63,577 nucleotides of DNA, from contig NZ_JARJLT010000064.1 of NCBI RefSeq assembly GCF_029335315.1, positions 1-63,577 on the forward strand, in the 5' to 3' direction. Below the pieces are notes generated by a model. The model ran no database searches, was not told where the DNA came from, and saw nothing but the letters and a program-made list of their open reading frames with translations. The position numbers and the translations under genes were made by a program. Source of the stretch: Pseudomonas citronellolis (lineage in GTDB: Bacteria > Pseudomonadota > Gammaproteobacteria > Pseudomonadales > Pseudomonadaceae). Positions 8,770 through 18,259 of the stretch are shown piece after piece; within the stretch, counting starts at the first letter, position 1, and each line of letters starts with the position of its first letter.

Positions 8770-10164
8770 ATGGCTGTCTACAACTACGACGTGGTGATTC
8801 TCGGCACGGGTCCGGCGGGCGAGGGGGCGGCGATGAACGCCTCCAAGTACGGACGCAAGCTGGCGGTGGTGGACAGCCGTCGCGTGGTCGGCGGCAACTG
8901 CACGCACCTGGGCACCATCCCGTCGAAGGCGCTGCGCCACTCGGTGAAGCAGATCATCGAGTTCAACACCAACCCGATGTTCCGCCAGATCGGCGAGCCG
9001 CGCTGGTTCTCCTTCCCCGACGTGCTCAAGAGCGCCGAGAAGGTGATCAACAAGCAGGTGTCCTCGCGCACCGGCTACTACGCGCGCAACCGCATCGACA
9101 TGTTCAACGGCACCGCCAGCTTCGTCGATGAGCGCACCGTCGAGGTGGTCACCCCCAGCGGCGCCGTGGAGCGCCTGGTCGCCGACCAGTTCGTCATCGC
9201 CACCGGCTCGCGCCCGTACCGCCCGGCGGATATCAACTTCAACCACCCGCGCGTCTACGACAGCGACACCATCCTTTCGCTGAGCCACACCCCGCGCCGA
9301 CTGATCATCTACGGAGCCGGGGTCATCGGCTGCGAGTACGCGTCGATCTTCAGCGGCCTGGGCGTGATGGTCGACCTGATCGACACCCGCGACCAGTTGC
9401 TCAGCTTCCTCGACGACGAAATCTCCGACGCCCTCAGCTACCACCTGCGCAACAACAACGTGCTGGTGCGCCACAACGAGGAATACGAGCGTGTCGAGGG
9501 CCTGGACAACGGGGTGATCCTGCACCTGAAGTCGGGCAAGAAGATCAAGGCCGACGCCCTGCTGTGGTGCAACGGCCGTACCGGCAACACCGACCGCCTG
9601 GGCCTGGAGAACGTCGGCATCAAGGTCAACAGCCGTGGCCAGATCGAGGTGGACGAGAACTACCGCACCTCGGTGTCCAACGTCTACGCCGCCGGCGACG
9701 TCATCGGCTGGCCGAGCCTGGCCAGCGCCGCCTACGACCAGGGCCGCTCGGCCGCCGGGAACATCGTCGAGCATGACGGCTGGCGCTTCGTCAACGACGT
9801 GCCGACCGGCATCTACACCATCCCGGAGATCAGCTCCATCGGCCGCAACGAAAGCGAGCTGACCGCGGCGAAGATCCCCTACGAGGTGGGCAAGGCGTTC
9901 TTCAAGGGCATGGCCCGCGCGCAGATCTCCAACGAACCGGTGGGCATGCTGAAGATCCTGTTCCACCGCGAGACCCTGGAAATCCTCGGCGTGCACTGCT
10001 TCGGCGACCAGGCCTCGGAGATCGTCCACATCGGCCAGGCGATCATGAACCAGCCGGGCGAGCAGAACACCCTGAAGTACTTCGTCAACACCACCTTCAA
10101 CTATCCGACCATGGCCGAAGCCTACCGCGTAGCGGCGTTCGACGGCCTGAACCGGCTTTTCTGA
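8770..10164 (+). CDS. sthA: Soluble pyridine nucleotide transhydrogenase
   Basis: A 464-residue cytoplasmic flavoprotein that moves reducing equivalents between NADPH and NAD+. It has the FAD-binding motif [10 protein letters not shown] near the N terminus and a second dinucleotide motif [13 protein letters not shown]. In the redox-active region the sequence is [15 protein letters not shown]: the second cysteine of the lipoamide-dehydrogenase disulfide is replaced by threonine, which is diagnostic of SthA. The start at ATG 8770 is preceded by GAAGGAG; an upstream in-frame ATG at 8728 lacks this. It is transcribed alone and converges on the glycerophosphodiesterase gene. Confidence 0.95.
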   Translation: MAVYNYDVVILGTGPAGEGAAMNASKYGRKLAVVDSRRVVGGNCTHLGTIPSKALRHSVKQIIEFNTNPMFRQIGEPRWFSFPDVLKSAEKVINKQVSSRTGYYARNRIDMFNGTASFVDERTVEVVTPSGAVERLVADQFVIATGSRPYRPADINFNHPRVYDSDTILSLSHTPRRLIIYGAGVIGCEYASIFSGLGVMVDLIDTRDQLLSFLDDEISDALSYHLRNNNVLVRHNEEYERVEGLDNGVILHLKSGKKIKADALLWCNGRTGNTDRLGLENVGIKVNSRGQIEVDENYRTSVSNVYAAGDVIGWPSLASAAYDQGRSAAGNIVEHDGWRFVNDVPTGIYTIPEISSIGRNESELTAAKIPYEVGKAFFKGMARAQISNEPVGMLKILFHRETLEILGVHCFGDQASEIVHIGQAIMNQPGEQNTLKYFVNTTFNYPTMAEAYRVAAFDGLNRLF

Positions 10165-10168
10165 AATA

Positions 10169-10197
10169 CCCCGACCGGCGGCCTGAGCCGGCCGGGG
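10169..10197. terminator. Hairpin between convergent sthA and glycerophosphodiesterase genes
   Basis: CCCCG-a-CCGGC pairs with GCCGG-c-CGGGG across a 7-nt loop. It occupies the 42-bp space between two converging genes. There is no clear T-tract on either strand, so its termination role is inferred from position. Confidence 0.5.
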
Positions 10198-10206
10198 GCG
10201 ACCCGC

Positions 10207-10929
10207 TCAGCGATTCCCGAGCGTGGCAGTGGCCAAACCGGGAAAGTCTGTAATCAGGCTATCCACACCGAAGTCGGCGAGCCGGCGCATCAGCGCCGGT
10301 TCGTTGACCGTCCACACCGACACGTGCAGCCCCTGCTTTTGCGCCTTGAGCAGCCGCTCCGGGGTGCACAGCATCCAGTTCAGCGCCAGCAGCTCGCAGC
10401 CGTAGCTCGCCGCTACCTTCAGCGGGTCGAGCCAGGCGTACTCCGCCACCAGCCCCCGCGAGAGTTCCGGCGTCAGCTGCTGCAGCGCGCGCAGCACGGT
10501 GCGCGAGCTGGAGGTCACGGTGACGCGGTCGCGCAGGCCGAAGCGCCCGACCAGCTGGTGGATGGCCTGCACGGTGCGCGCCGCGCGGTCGCGCGAGGCG
10601 CTCTTGACCTCCAGTTGCCAATGCTCGAACTCGCAGCGCTCGAACAGCTCGGCCAGCCGCGGGATCGGGCATGGCCGCACCCAGCCGGGGCCGCCCTGGC
10701 GCGCGTCGTAGCCGACCAGGTCCTCGGCCAGTTGCTCGGAGACCTTGCCGCGTCGCCCGGTAGTGCGTTTCAGGGTCGGGTCGTGGATCACCATCAACTC
10801 GCCGTCGCGGGACAGGTGCAGGTCGAGTTCGCAGCGTTTGACGCCGTGTTCGAGGCAGCGCTGGAAGCTGCTCAGGGTGTTTTCCGGGGCTTCGCCCTTG
10901 GCGCCGCGATGGCCGTAGATGAGAGTCAC
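10207..10929 (-). CDS. Glycerophosphodiester phosphodiesterase
   Basis: A 240-residue GDPD-family enzyme without a signal peptide, so probably cytoplasmic and UgpQ-like. It would release glycerol 3-phosphate and alcohol from deacylated phospholipids. The metal-site motifs are visible: GHRGAKGEAPENT at residues 6-18, ELDLHLSRDGELMVIHD, and LEVKS further on. The start is GTG at 10929, overlapping the stop of the upstream gene as GTGA. It forms a three-gene minus-strand unit with a small exported protein and a PilZ-domain protein. Confidence 0.9.
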   Translation of the reverse strand: MTLIYGHRGAKGEAPENTLSSFQRCLEHGVKRCELDLHLSRDGELMVIHDPTLKRTTGRRGKVSEQLAEDLVGYDARQGGPGWVRPCPIPRLAELFERCEFEHWQLEVKSASRDRAARTVQAIHQLVGRFGLRDRVTVTSSSRTVLRALQQLTPELSRGLVAEYAWLDPLKVAASYGCELLALNWMLCTPERLLKAQKQGLHVSVWTVNEPALMRRLADFGVDSLITDFPGLATATLGNR

Positions 10930-11246
10930 TGAGGCTCCTTGGGAGGCGGGGAAATCGGGTTCTGCGGGCGATGCGCGCGAACCGCGTCGACCACGTGATC
11001 GTATTCGAAATAGACACTGAATTCGCGGTAGTCCCAGCGGGTGATCGGCGGGTTGCCGACGCTGGGGTGCTCGACGTCCGGCAGGCCGAAGCGCTCCAGC
11101 ACCGCGCGGCGGCTCTCGCCGCGCGCGGGTAGGGCGACGCCGGGCTCGCCCTGGGCGCCGATGGGGATTTCCAGGTTGTCGGCCATGGCCGGCAGGGCGG
11201 GGGCCAGTCCGGCCAGCAGGAATAGCGCCAGGGTGAACGCCTTCAT
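10926..11246 (-). CDS. Small exported protein of unknown function
   Basis: A 106-residue protein with a clear Sec signal peptide (hydrophobic residues 4-17, likely cleavage after PAMA near residue 22). The mature part is about 84 residues and contains the stretch RWDYREFSVYFEYDHVVDAV, reminiscent of small periplasmic SmpA-like or phosphodiesterase-associated proteins, but no family can be named safely. It overlaps both neighbours by 4 bp (ATGA and GTGA), so it is translationally coupled to the PilZ-domain gene before it and the glycerophosphodiesterase after it. Confidence 0.75.
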   Translation of the reverse strand: MKAFTLALFLLAGLAPALPAMADNLEIPIGAQGEPGVALPARGESRRAVLERFGLPDVEHPSVGNPPITRWDYREFSVYFEYDHVVDAVRAHRPQNPISPPPKEPQ

Positions 11247-11821
11247 GGCTCGTCGCGGACCTTGGCCTGGCGCCGTTCGGCCGCCTGTTTCTGCAGGATG
11301 TGCCGGGCCAGCAGCTGGCGCTGCGGCTCCTCGAGGTTCTCGAACAGGGTGCCGATCTCGAATTCGCCGAGCCCGCGCGACTCGCAGTGGGTGACCCGCG
11401 CGCGCAGGCTCAGGCCCAGCGCCTGCGGCAGCAGCACCAGCTTCAGCGCCAGCAGTTGGCCGGGCACCAGGTGGGTGGGCGCGGTGAAGGCGATGCCGCC
11501 CTCGGAGAGGATCACCGGCTGCGCCGGGCCGACCTCCTGCAGCAGGCCCTGGGCGAGGGCGCCGGCGACCAGGTCGAGGCGCTTGTCGAGCAGCTTCAGG
11601 TAGCCGGCGACGGCGCGATCGCGCTCGCCGATCTGGCGCAGCAGGTGCTGCTGCTCGACCTCCAGCAGGTGCAGGTCACCGAGCAGGTTGAACAGCGGCG
11701 AATCATCCTGTAACGCTTGCGCCGCCTGCTCCGCGTCCTCCGGCAGAGGGCGAAATTCCAGTGCGAGGCGGTCTTCGATACGGTAGTATTCGCGGCGGTC
11801 ATCCGCGTCTGGAGTGGACAT
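11243..11821 (-). CDS. PilZ-domain protein
   Basis: A 192-residue cytoplasmic protein. It begins STPDADDRREYYRIEDRLAL, with an RxxxR motif at residues 10-14, the arginine pair that contacts cyclic di-GMP in PilZ proteins. A charged helical middle is followed by a C-terminal beta region with ILSEGGIAF, where the usual Asp/Asn of the D/NxSxxG motif is Ile, so ligand binding is uncertain. By gene order it matches a PilZ-domain protein that lies next to the lol genes in P. aeruginosa. The start ATG 11821 was chosen because RREYYR lies close to the N terminus; the frame stays open for 46 more codons into the intergenic region without a ribosome site. It is divergent from lolC. Confidence 0.8.
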   Translation of the reverse strand: MSTPDADDRREYYRIEDRLALEFRPLPEDAEQAAQALQDDSPLFNLLGDLHLLEVEQQHLLRQIGERDRAVAGYLKLLDKRLDLVAGALAQGLLQEVGPAQPVILSEGGIAFTAPTHLVPGQLLALKLVLLPQALGLSLRARVTHCESRGLGEFEIGTLFENLEEPQRQLLARHILQKQAAERRQAKVRDEP

Positions 11822-11957
11822 GGCGAACCCACGGCGGCAGTGATGGTCTGAGTGTAAAGCCGCCTGTCGCAGCCCGCCACCAAGGCCTGCGCATTCGCCG
11901 CCCGCGGCCACGGACGCCGGCCGCACCGACGCCCCAATCCCCTGACAACGGCCCCAC

Positions 11958-13211
11958 ATGTTCAGACCACTTTCCGTCTATATCGGGACGCGCTACACCC
12001 GCGCCAAGCGCCGCAGCCATTTCGTTTCCTTCATCTCGCTGACCTCCATGATCGGCCTGGCCCTCGGGGTCATGGTGATGATCGTGGTGCTCTCGGTGAT
12101 GAACGGCTTCGACCACGAGATGCGTACCCGGGTGCTGGGCATGGTGCCGCACGCCACCGTCGAGTCCTACCAGCCGATCGGCGACTGGCGCGGCCTCGCC
12201 GGGCAGATCAAGGCGCAGCACCCGAACGTGCTGGAAGTGGCGCCCTTCATCCAGATGCAGGGCCTGCTGAGCAACAATGGGGTAGTGCAGAAAGTCCTGA
12301 TCAACGCGGTGGACCCGGCCGAGGAAGGCAAGGTCTCGATCATCTCCCAGTTCTTCCAGCAGGGCAGCCTGGCCAGCCTCAAGGCCGGCGAGTTCGGCTT
12401 GATCATCGGCGACAAGGCCGCGGCCAACCTGGGGGTGAAGGTCGGCGACAAGGTCACCTTCGTCGCCCCCGAGGTCTCGGTGACCCCCGCCGGCATCTTC
12501 CCGCGCATGAAGCGCTTCACCGTGGCCGGCATCTTCCATGTCGGCGCCGGCGAGCTGGATGGCTACGTGGCCCTGGCCAACGTCGAGGACGCCGCGCGCA
12601 TGCAGCGCTACAAGGACGGCGAGGTGCAAGGCCTGCGCCTGAAGCTCGACGACCTGTTCCAGGCGCCGCGCACCGCCTGGGAAATCGCCCACGACCTGAA
12701 GGGCAACGACTTCTACGCCCGCGACTGGACGCGCAGCCACGGCAACCTGTACCAGGCGATCCAGATGGAGAAGTCCATGATCGGCCTGCTGTTGCTGCTG
12801 ATCGTCGCGGTGGCGGCCTTCAACATCATTTCCACGCTGGTGATGGTGGTCACCGACAAGAAGTCGGACATCGCCATCCTCCGCACCCTCGGCGCCACGC
12901 CGGGGCAGATCATGGCCATCTTCATGGTCCAGGGCAGCGTGATCGGGGTGATCGGCACCCTCATCGGCGGCCTGCTCGGGGTGCTCGCGGCGCTCAAGGT
13001 GAGCGACGCCATCGCCTTGCTGGAGCGCCTGATCGGCCACAAGTTCCTCAGCTCGGACGTCTACTTCATCGATTACCTGCCCTCGCAGCTGATGCGCGAG
13101 GACGTGATCCTGGTGTGCGCCGCCGCGCTGATCCTGAGTTTCTTCGCCACCCTGTATCCGGCCTGGCGTGCCGCGCGCACCCAGCCCGCGGAGGCCCTGC
13201 GTTATGAGTGA
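11958..13211 (+). CDS. lolC: Lipoprotein-releasing ABC permease, LolC/LolE family (first copy)
   Basis: A 417-residue inner-membrane subunit of the LolCDE complex, which extracts outer-membrane lipoproteins from the inner membrane and hands them to LolA. It has an N-terminal membrane segment ([21 protein letters not shown]) preceded by the family motif IGTRYTRAK, a periplasmic domain of about 200 residues, and three C-terminal segments in an FtsX fold with [14 protein letters not shown]. Its stop overlaps the lolD start by 8 bp. A second copy follows lolD; which is functionally LolC and which LolE is set here by order only. Confidence 0.92.
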   Translation: MFRPLSVYIGTRYTRAKRRSHFVSFISLTSMIGLALGVMVMIVVLSVMNGFDHEMRTRVLGMVPHATVESYQPIGDWRGLAGQIKAQHPNVLEVAPFIQMQGLLSNNGVVQKVLINAVDPAEEGKVSIISQFFQQGSLASLKAGEFGLIIGDKAAANLGVKVGDKVTFVAPEVSVTPAGIFPRMKRFTVAGIFHVGAGELDGYVALANVEDAARMQRYKDGEVQGLRLKLDDLFQAPRTAWEIAHDLKGNDFYARDWTRSHGNLYQAIQMEKSMIGLLLLLIVAVAAFNIISTLVMVVTDKKSDIAILRTLGATPGQIMAIFMVQGSVIGVIGTLIGGLLGVLAALKVSDAIALLERLIGHKFLSSDVYFIDYLPSQLMREDVILVCAAALILSFFATLYPAWRAARTQPAEALRYE

Positions 13212-13887
13212 CAAGTCCGTCCTGAGCTGCCGCAACCTGCGCAAGAGCTACGACGAGGGCCCGCAATCGGTCGAAGTGCTGGTCGACGTGCAGCTGGAGC
13301 TGTTCCCCGGCGAGCGCGTGGCCATCGTCGGCAGCTCCGGCTCCGGCAAGAGCACCCTGCTGAATATGCTCGGCGGCCTCGACATCCCCAGCAAGGGCAG
13401 CGTCTGGCTGGCCGGCGAGGAGTTGTCGGCGCTCAACGAGAAGCAGCGCGGCCTGCTGCGCAACCGCGCGCTGGGCTTCGTCTACCAGTTCCACCACCTG
13501 CTGCCGGAGTTCACCGCCCTGGAGAACGTCTGCATGCCGCTGCTGATCGGCCGCACGCCGATCCCCGAGGCCCGCGAGCGCGCCGCCGCGCTGCTGGAGC
13601 GGGTGGGCCTGAAGCACCGCCTGCAGCACAAGCCGGCCGAGCTCTCCGGCGGCGAGCGCCAACGCGTGGCCATCGCCCGCGCACTGGTCAACCGCCCGCA
13701 GCTGGTGCTGCTCGACGAACCCACCGGCAACCTCGACCAGCACACCGCGCACTCCATCCAGGACCTGATGCTCGAACTGTCGCAGTCGCTGCAGACGGCC
13801 TTCCTGGTGGTGACCCACGATCGCAACCTGGCGCAGCAGATGGACCGCGTGCTGAGCCTCGAGGACGGCCGCCTGGTCGCCGCCTGA
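13204..13887 (+). CDS. lolD: Lipoprotein-releasing system ATPase LolD
   Basis: A 227-residue ABC ATPase of the MacB/LolD class. It has Walker [10 protein letters not shown], the LolD-typical Q-loop region [15 protein letters not shown], signature [15 protein letters not shown] and Walker [13 protein letters not shown]. It starts at ATG 13204 inside the end of lolC, so translation is coupled. It supplies the energy for lipoprotein release by the two flanking permeases. Confidence 0.96.
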   Translation: MSDKSVLSCRNLRKSYDEGPQSVEVLVDVQLELFPGERVAIVGSSGSGKSTLLNMLGGLDIPSKGSVWLAGEELSALNEKQRGLLRNRALGFVYQFHHLLPEFTALENVCMPLLIGRTPIPEARERAAALLERVGLKHRLQHKPAELSGGERQRVAIARALVNRPQLVLLDEPTGNLDQHTAHSIQDLMLELSQSLQTAFLVVTHDRNLAQQMDRVLSLEDGRLVAA

Positions 13888-13891
13888 CGCC

Positions 13892-15142
13892 ATGTTCAGA
13901 CCCTTATCGATCTTCATCGGCACCCGCTACACCCGGGCCAAGAAGCGCAACCACTACATCTCCTTCATCTCCCTGACCTCGATGATCGGCCTGACCCTCG
14001 GGGTGCTGGCGATGATCGTGGTGCTCTCGGTGATGAACGGCTTCCAGAAGGAAATGCGCTCGCGCATCCTCGGCATGGTGCCCCATGCGGTGCTGCAGAA
14101 CGCCAACGGCCAGCCGCTGGCCGACTGGCAGGCGGTGGCCGCCAGCGCGTCGAAGCAGCGCGAGGTGGTCGGCGCGGTGCCTTACACCGAGCTGGACGGC
14201 ATGCTCTCGTTCAAGGGCATGATGCAACCGATCGAGGTGGACGGCGTCGACCCGCAGCTGGAGCCCAAGGTCTCGATCATCGGCTCGCACATGGTCCAGG
14301 GCAGCCTGGAGGCGCTGAAATCCGGCGAGTCCGGGGTGGTGATCGGCGAGATCACCGCGCGCCGCTTCCGCGTCAACGTCGGCGACAGCCTGCTGCTGAT
14401 CGTCCCCGAGTCCACTTCCGCCGCCGGTGGCGTCACGCCACGCATGCAGCGGCTGAACGTGGTCGGGGTGTTCAAGGTCGGCGCCGAGCTGGACGGCACC
14501 CTGGCGCTGGTCCATGTCGACGACGCGGCGCACCTGTTGCGCTGGCAGCCGGGCCAGGTGCAGAGCGTGCGCATCGCCCTGAAGGACCTGTTCCAGGCCC
14601 CCGAGGTCGGCCAGCGCATCGCCGCCGACCTGGGCCCGGGCTTCCGCTCGGTGGACTGGACCCACACCCAGGGCAGCCTGTTCGGCGCCATGAAGATGGA
14701 AAAGACCATGATCGGCCTGCTGTTGCTGCTGATCGTCGCGGTGGCGGCGTTCAACATCATCGCCACTTTGATCATGGTGGTCGCCGACAAGCGCACCGAC
14801 ATCGCCATCCTGCGCACCCTGGGCGCCACGCCGGGGCAGATCATGACGGTGTTCATGGTCCAGGGCACGGTGATCGGGGTGATCGGCACCCTGGTCGGCG
14901 GCACCCTGGGCGTGCTGGCGGCGTTCAACGTCACCGCCATCGTCACGGCCCTGGAGAAGGCGCTGGGCACCCACGTGTTCAGCTCGGATGTCTACTTCAT
15001 CAACTACCTGCCGTCCGACGTGCAGGTGACCGACGTCGTGCTGGTGTGCTGCGCGGCTCTGCTGATGAGCTTCCTCGCCACGCTCTACCCGGCCTGGCGA
15101 GCGGCCCAGACCCAGCCGGCCGAAGCGCTGCGCTACGAATGA
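13892..15142 (+). CDS. lolE: Lipoprotein-releasing ABC permease, LolC/LolE family (second copy)
   Basis: A 416-residue paralogue of the permease before lolD, with the same start ([15 protein letters not shown]), the same N-terminal membrane segment and an FtsX-type C-terminal domain with [14 protein letters not shown]. The two copies are nearly identical in the transmembrane parts and diverge in the periplasmic domain, as expected for the LolC/LolE division of labour (LolA docking versus lipoprotein entry). It begins 4 bp after lolD and ends the operon at a strong hairpin. Confidence 0.92.
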   Translation: MFRPLSIFIGTRYTRAKKRNHYISFISLTSMIGLTLGVLAMIVVLSVMNGFQKEMRSRILGMVPHAVLQNANGQPLADWQAVAASASKQREVVGAVPYTELDGMLSFKGMMQPIEVDGVDPQLEPKVSIIGSHMVQGSLEALKSGESGVVIGEITARRFRVNVGDSLLLIVPESTSAAGGVTPRMQRLNVVGVFKVGAELDGTLALVHVDDAAHLLRWQPGQVQSVRIALKDLFQAPEVGQRIAADLGPGFRSVDWTHTQGSLFGAMKMEKTMIGLLLLLIVAVAAFNIIATLIMVVADKRTDIAILRTLGATPGQIMTVFMVQGTVIGVIGTLVGGTLGVLAAFNVTAIVTALEKALGTHVFSSDVYFINYLPSDVQVTDVVLVCCAALLMSFLATLYPAWRAAQTQPAEALRYE

Positions 15143-15174
15143 ACGAAGCCGCCCCCAGGGGCGGCTTCTTCGTT
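15142..15174. terminator. Terminator of lolCDE
   Basis: GAAGCCGCC pairs with GGCGGCTTC around a short loop, extended by AACGAA and TTCGTT on the outside. The symmetric A-rich and T-rich flanks could let it work in both directions. Confidence 0.75.
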
Positions 15175-15214
15175 ATGTGCTCCTGCGGACGAACAAAATG
15201 CCAGGTGGCATGTT

Positions 15215-15309
15215 CCCGTAGGGCGGATAACCGTTCGCGGTTATCCGCCGAAGCCCCGGGTGTGGGCACCGACGGCGGATAACGCTTGGGGCGTTATGCG
15301 CCCTACGGG
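15215..15309. repeat. 95-bp palindromic intergenic repeat
   Basis: CCCGTAGGGCG at 15215-15225 is the exact inverse of CGCCCTACGGG at 15299-15309. Inside are a GCGGATAACC/GGTTATCCGC inverted repeat (15224-15249) and a second GCGGATAACGC/GCGTTATGCGC pair. It has no coding potential and sits between convergent genes, as dispersed Pseudomonas palindromic repeats commonly do. Confidence 0.65.
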
Positions 15310-15311
15310 TA

Positions 15312-15842
15312 TCAGAGCCCACCCTGCAGGTTGCGCAAGACCTGGCGGCGGCGCCAGCTGCGGCCGATCCACCAGCGCCAGTAGGCGTCGGTGGCCAGGT
15401 AGCCGAGCAGGCCGACCAGCACCCCGCAGATCAGCGAGCCGAGCAGGAACGGCTGCCAGAGCAGCGCCAGCTCGCCGCTGATCCACTCCCAGGTGAGGTT
15501 CTCCGGCAGCGTGCGCGCCGGCACGCCCATGACCCAGGCGCCCATCTTGTAGGTGCAATAGAACACCGGCGGCATGGTGATGGGGTTGGTCAGCCAGACC
15601 AGGCCCACCGAGATCGGCAGGTTGGCCCGCGCCCACACGGCCAGGGCGGCGGCCAGCAGCATTTGCAGCGGCATGGGCACGAAGGCGGCGAACAGGCCCA
15701 TGCCCATGGCGCGCGATACCGAGCGGCGGTTCAGGTGCCAGAGGTTCGGCGCGTGCAGCAGCGGGCCGAGGAAACGCAGGGACTTGTGGTTCCTGATCAG
15801 CTCCGGGTCGGGCATGTAGCGCTGGAAAAGTCGGCGCGGCAT
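15312..15842 (-). CDS. DUF2062 integral membrane protein
   Basis: A 176-residue inner-membrane protein of the DUF2062 family. It starts MPRRLFQRYMPDPE, has the typical NHKSLRFLGPLLHAPNLWHLNRRSVSRAMGMG segment split here across about residues 18-50, then three or four hydrophobic stretches with LTNPITMPPVFYCTYKMGAW. The biochemical role is unknown. It sits next to comEC and the lol genes as in P. aeruginosa. An in-frame ATG 11 codons upstream (15875) is possible; neither start has a strong ribosome site, and MPRRLF is the usual family start. Confidence 0.8.
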   Translation of the reverse strand: MPRRLFQRYMPDPELIRNHKSLRFLGPLLHAPNLWHLNRRSVSRAMGMGLFAAFVPMPLQMLLAAALAVWARANLPISVGLVWLTNPITMPPVFYCTYKMGAWVMGVPARTLPENLTWEWISGELALLWQPFLLGSLICGVLVGLLGYLATDAYWRWWIGRSWRRRQVLRNLQGGL

Positions 15843-15967
15843 GGGGGAAATCTCTGGCAGACGAGCACTGGCCATTATGCCTAGCTAGATGACAGCCTCT
15901 GGCTGGCAACTATGTCCATGTGTAACCGCCGGCCATTTCTCAGCCCATGCCCAGGGAGGGATCGTCG

Positions 15968-18187
15968 ATGCGCGCAGGGATGCTGGCCTTGGCCTGCGGG
16001 CTTCTGCTGCCGCGTGGGTTGGCCGAGTTGCCGCCGGCGTGGAGCTGGGGGCCGCTGGTCGGAATCCTCCTGCTGTGCCTGTGGCGGCGCTGGTTCGTCG
16101 CGGCGCTGCTGTTGGCCGGGTTCGCCTGGGCCTGCCTGCACGGCCACTGGGCGCTGGCCCAGCGCCTGGCCCCGGAGCTGGACGGCCGCACGCTCTGGCT
16201 GGAGGGGAGGGTGGTTGGCCTGCCGGCGTGGCGCGACGGCAACGCGCGCTTCGAGCTGGAAGCGGTCGACGCGCGCGTGGACCTGCCGAAGCGGCTGCGC
16301 CTGTCCTGGTACGCGGCGCCCGAGCTGCGCGCCGGCGAGCGCTGGCGCCTGGCGGTGACCCTGCGCCGCCCCCACGGCCTGGCCAATGCCTTCGGCTTCG
16401 ATTACGAGGCCTGGCTGACCGCCGATGCCATCGGCGCCACCGGCAGCGTCAAGGACGGCCAGCGCCTGGCCGCCGCCCGCGGCCCCGAGGCCTGGCGCGA
16501 GGACTGGAAGCGGCGCCTGCTGGCGGTCGACGCCCAGGGCCGCAACGCCTACCTGGTGGCGTTGATCCTCGGCGACGGCAGCGGCTTGCAGCGACGCGAC
16601 TGGGACGTCCTGGAGGACACCGGCACCCTGCACCTGATGGTGATCTCCGGCTCGCACATCTCCCTGCTCGGCGGCCTGCTCTACGGCCTGGTGGCCGGGC
16701 TGGCGCGCCTCGGCGCCTGGGCGGCGCGGTTGCCCTGGCTGCCCTGCGCCTGCGCCGCCGGCTTGTGCGGCGCCTGGGGCTACGGCTGGGTCGCCGGCCT
16801 GGAGGTGCCGGCGCTCAGGGCCTGCCTGATGCTGAGCATGGTGCTGCTGTGGCGCCTGTGGCTGCGCCGCCAGGGCGTGTGGATGCCGGTGCTCGGCGCC
16901 GTGCTGGCGGTGCTGCTGGTCGATCCGCTGGTCAGCCTGAGCCCCGGCTTCTGGCTGTCCTTCGCCGCCGTCGGGTTGCTGGTCTACGGCTTCGCCGGGC
17001 GCCTGGGGCGCTGGCCCTGGTGGTTGACCTGGGGCCGTGCGCAGGTGCTGATGGCCATCGGCCTGGCGCCGCTGCTCATGGCCCTGGGCCTGCCGCTGAG
17101 CCCCGCGGGCGCCCTGGCCAACCTGCTGGCGGTGCCCTGGGTGGAGCTGCTGGTGGTGCCGCTGGCGCTGATCGGCAGCCTGCTGCTGTGGTTGCCGGGC
17201 CTGGGGGAGGGGCTGCTGTGGCTGGCCGGCGGCCTGCTCGACGGGCTGTTGCAGGCGCTCGCCTGGCTGGCCCGCCATTCGCCGGCCTGGTATCCGCAGG
17301 CGCCGCCGGCCTGGGCGATCGCCTTGGCGCTGCTCGGCGTTCCGCTGTGCCTGGCACCCGCCGGGGTGCCACTGCGCGCTCCGGGCCTGGCGCTGCTGCT
17401 GCCGCTATTCTGGCCGCACTCGCTGGCCCCGGCTCCCGGCTATGCGGAGGTGCGCGTGATCGACGTCGGCCAGGGCCTGTCGGTGCTGATCCGCACCCAC
17501 GGCCACGCCTGGCTGTACGATGCCGGGCCGCGCCGGGGCGATTTCGACCTCGGCGAAGTGGCGGTGCTGCCGACCCTGCGCGGCCTGGGGGTGAAGCGGG
17601 TCGATACGCTGCTGCTCAGCCATGCCGACAACGATCACGCCGGTGGCGCCCGCGCGCTGCTCGACGCCTTGCCGGTGACGCGGATCATCAGCGGCGAGCC
17701 CGAGCGCCTGCCCGCCAGGTGGCGCGCCGAGCCCTGCGCCGAGCGCGAGTGGCTGGTCGATGGCGTGCGCTTTTCCACCTGGAGCTGGGCGGCGGCGACC
17801 GAAAGCAACGCCCGCTCCTGCGTGCTGCGCGTCGAGGCCTTCGGCGAAAGCCTGCTGCTGACCGGCGACCTGCCCGCCGAGGGCGAGGCGGCCTGGCTGG
17901 CCGCTCAGTCACGCCCCTACGCCGATTGGCTGATGGCCGGCCACCATGGCAGCCGTACCTCGACCTCGGCGGCCTTCGTCGCGGGCCTGGCACCGCGCGC
18001 GGCGCTGATTTCGCGCTCGCGCTACAACGCCTACGGGCATCCGTCGGCCGAAGTGCTGGCGCGTTTCGCCGCGCGACGGGTGGCGGTTCACGACGTGGCG
18101 AGGGAGGGCGCCTTGCGCCTGCTGCTGGGGCGTCGCGGCGCTGTCCAGGGCGTGCGTGAAAAGGCCGGATTCTGGAGGGAAAAATGA
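15968..18187 (+). CDS. comEC: ComEC/Rec2 DNA-uptake channel
   Basis: A 739-residue polytopic inner-membrane protein expected to carry single-stranded DNA into the cytoplasm during natural transformation. An N-terminal DUF4131 region is followed by the competence domain with ALILGDGSGLQRRDWDVLEDTGTLHLMVISGSH split over about residues 200-235, many Leu/Trp-rich membrane segments, and a C-terminal metallo-beta-lactamase-like domain with SHADNDHAGG carrying the HxDxDH metal ligands. The ATG at 15968 has a GGGAGGGA site 8 bases upstream and is preferred over ATG 15947. Full length suggests a functional gene. Confidence 0.93.
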   Translation: MRAGMLALACGLLLPRGLAELPPAWSWGPLVGILLLCLWRRWFVAALLLAGFAWACLHGHWALAQRLAPELDGRTLWLEGRVVGLPAWRDGNARFELEAVDARVDLPKRLRLSWYAAPELRAGERWRLAVTLRRPHGLANAFGFDYEAWLTADAIGATGSVKDGQRLAAARGPEAWREDWKRRLLAVDAQGRNAYLVALILGDGSGLQRRDWDVLEDTGTLHLMVISGSHISLLGGLLYGLVAGLARLGAWAARLPWLPCACAAGLCGAWGYGWVAGLEVPALRACLMLSMVLLWRLWLRRQGVWMPVLGAVLAVLLVDPLVSLSPGFWLSFAAVGLLVYGFAGRLGRWPWWLTWGRAQVLMAIGLAPLLMALGLPLSPAGALANLLAVPWVELLVVPLALIGSLLLWLPGLGEGLLWLAGGLLDGLLQALAWLARHSPAWYPQAPPAWAIALALLGVPLCLAPAGVPLRAPGLALLLPLFWPHSLAPAPGYAEVRVIDVGQGLSVLIRTHGHAWLYDAGPRRGDFDLGEVAVLPTLRGLGVKRVDTLLLSHADNDHAGGARALLDALPVTRIISGEPERLPARWRAEPCAEREWLVDGVRFSTWSWAAATESNARSCVLRVEAFGESLLLTGDLPAEGEAAWLAAQSRPYADWLMAGHHGSRTSTSAAFVAGLAPRAALISRSRYNAYGHPSAEVLARFAARRVAVHDVAREGALRLLLGRRGAVQGVREKAGFWREK

Positions 18188-18259
18188 GAACGGCGACGGT
18201 CGGCGGGGCTGGGGGGCTGTGCTAGAGTGTGGCCACTTTTTTTCAGGGGATTCGCCACT

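Noticed and set aside
8770-10164. Possible mutated lipoamide dehydrogenase lacking a redox cysteine
   Set aside because: Loss of the second cysteine is the normal state of soluble transhydrogenases, so the gene is intact sthA.
16000-18159. A second long plus-strand frame overlapping comEC
   Set aside because: Alanine/arginine/glycine-rich shadow of comEC without recognisable domains.
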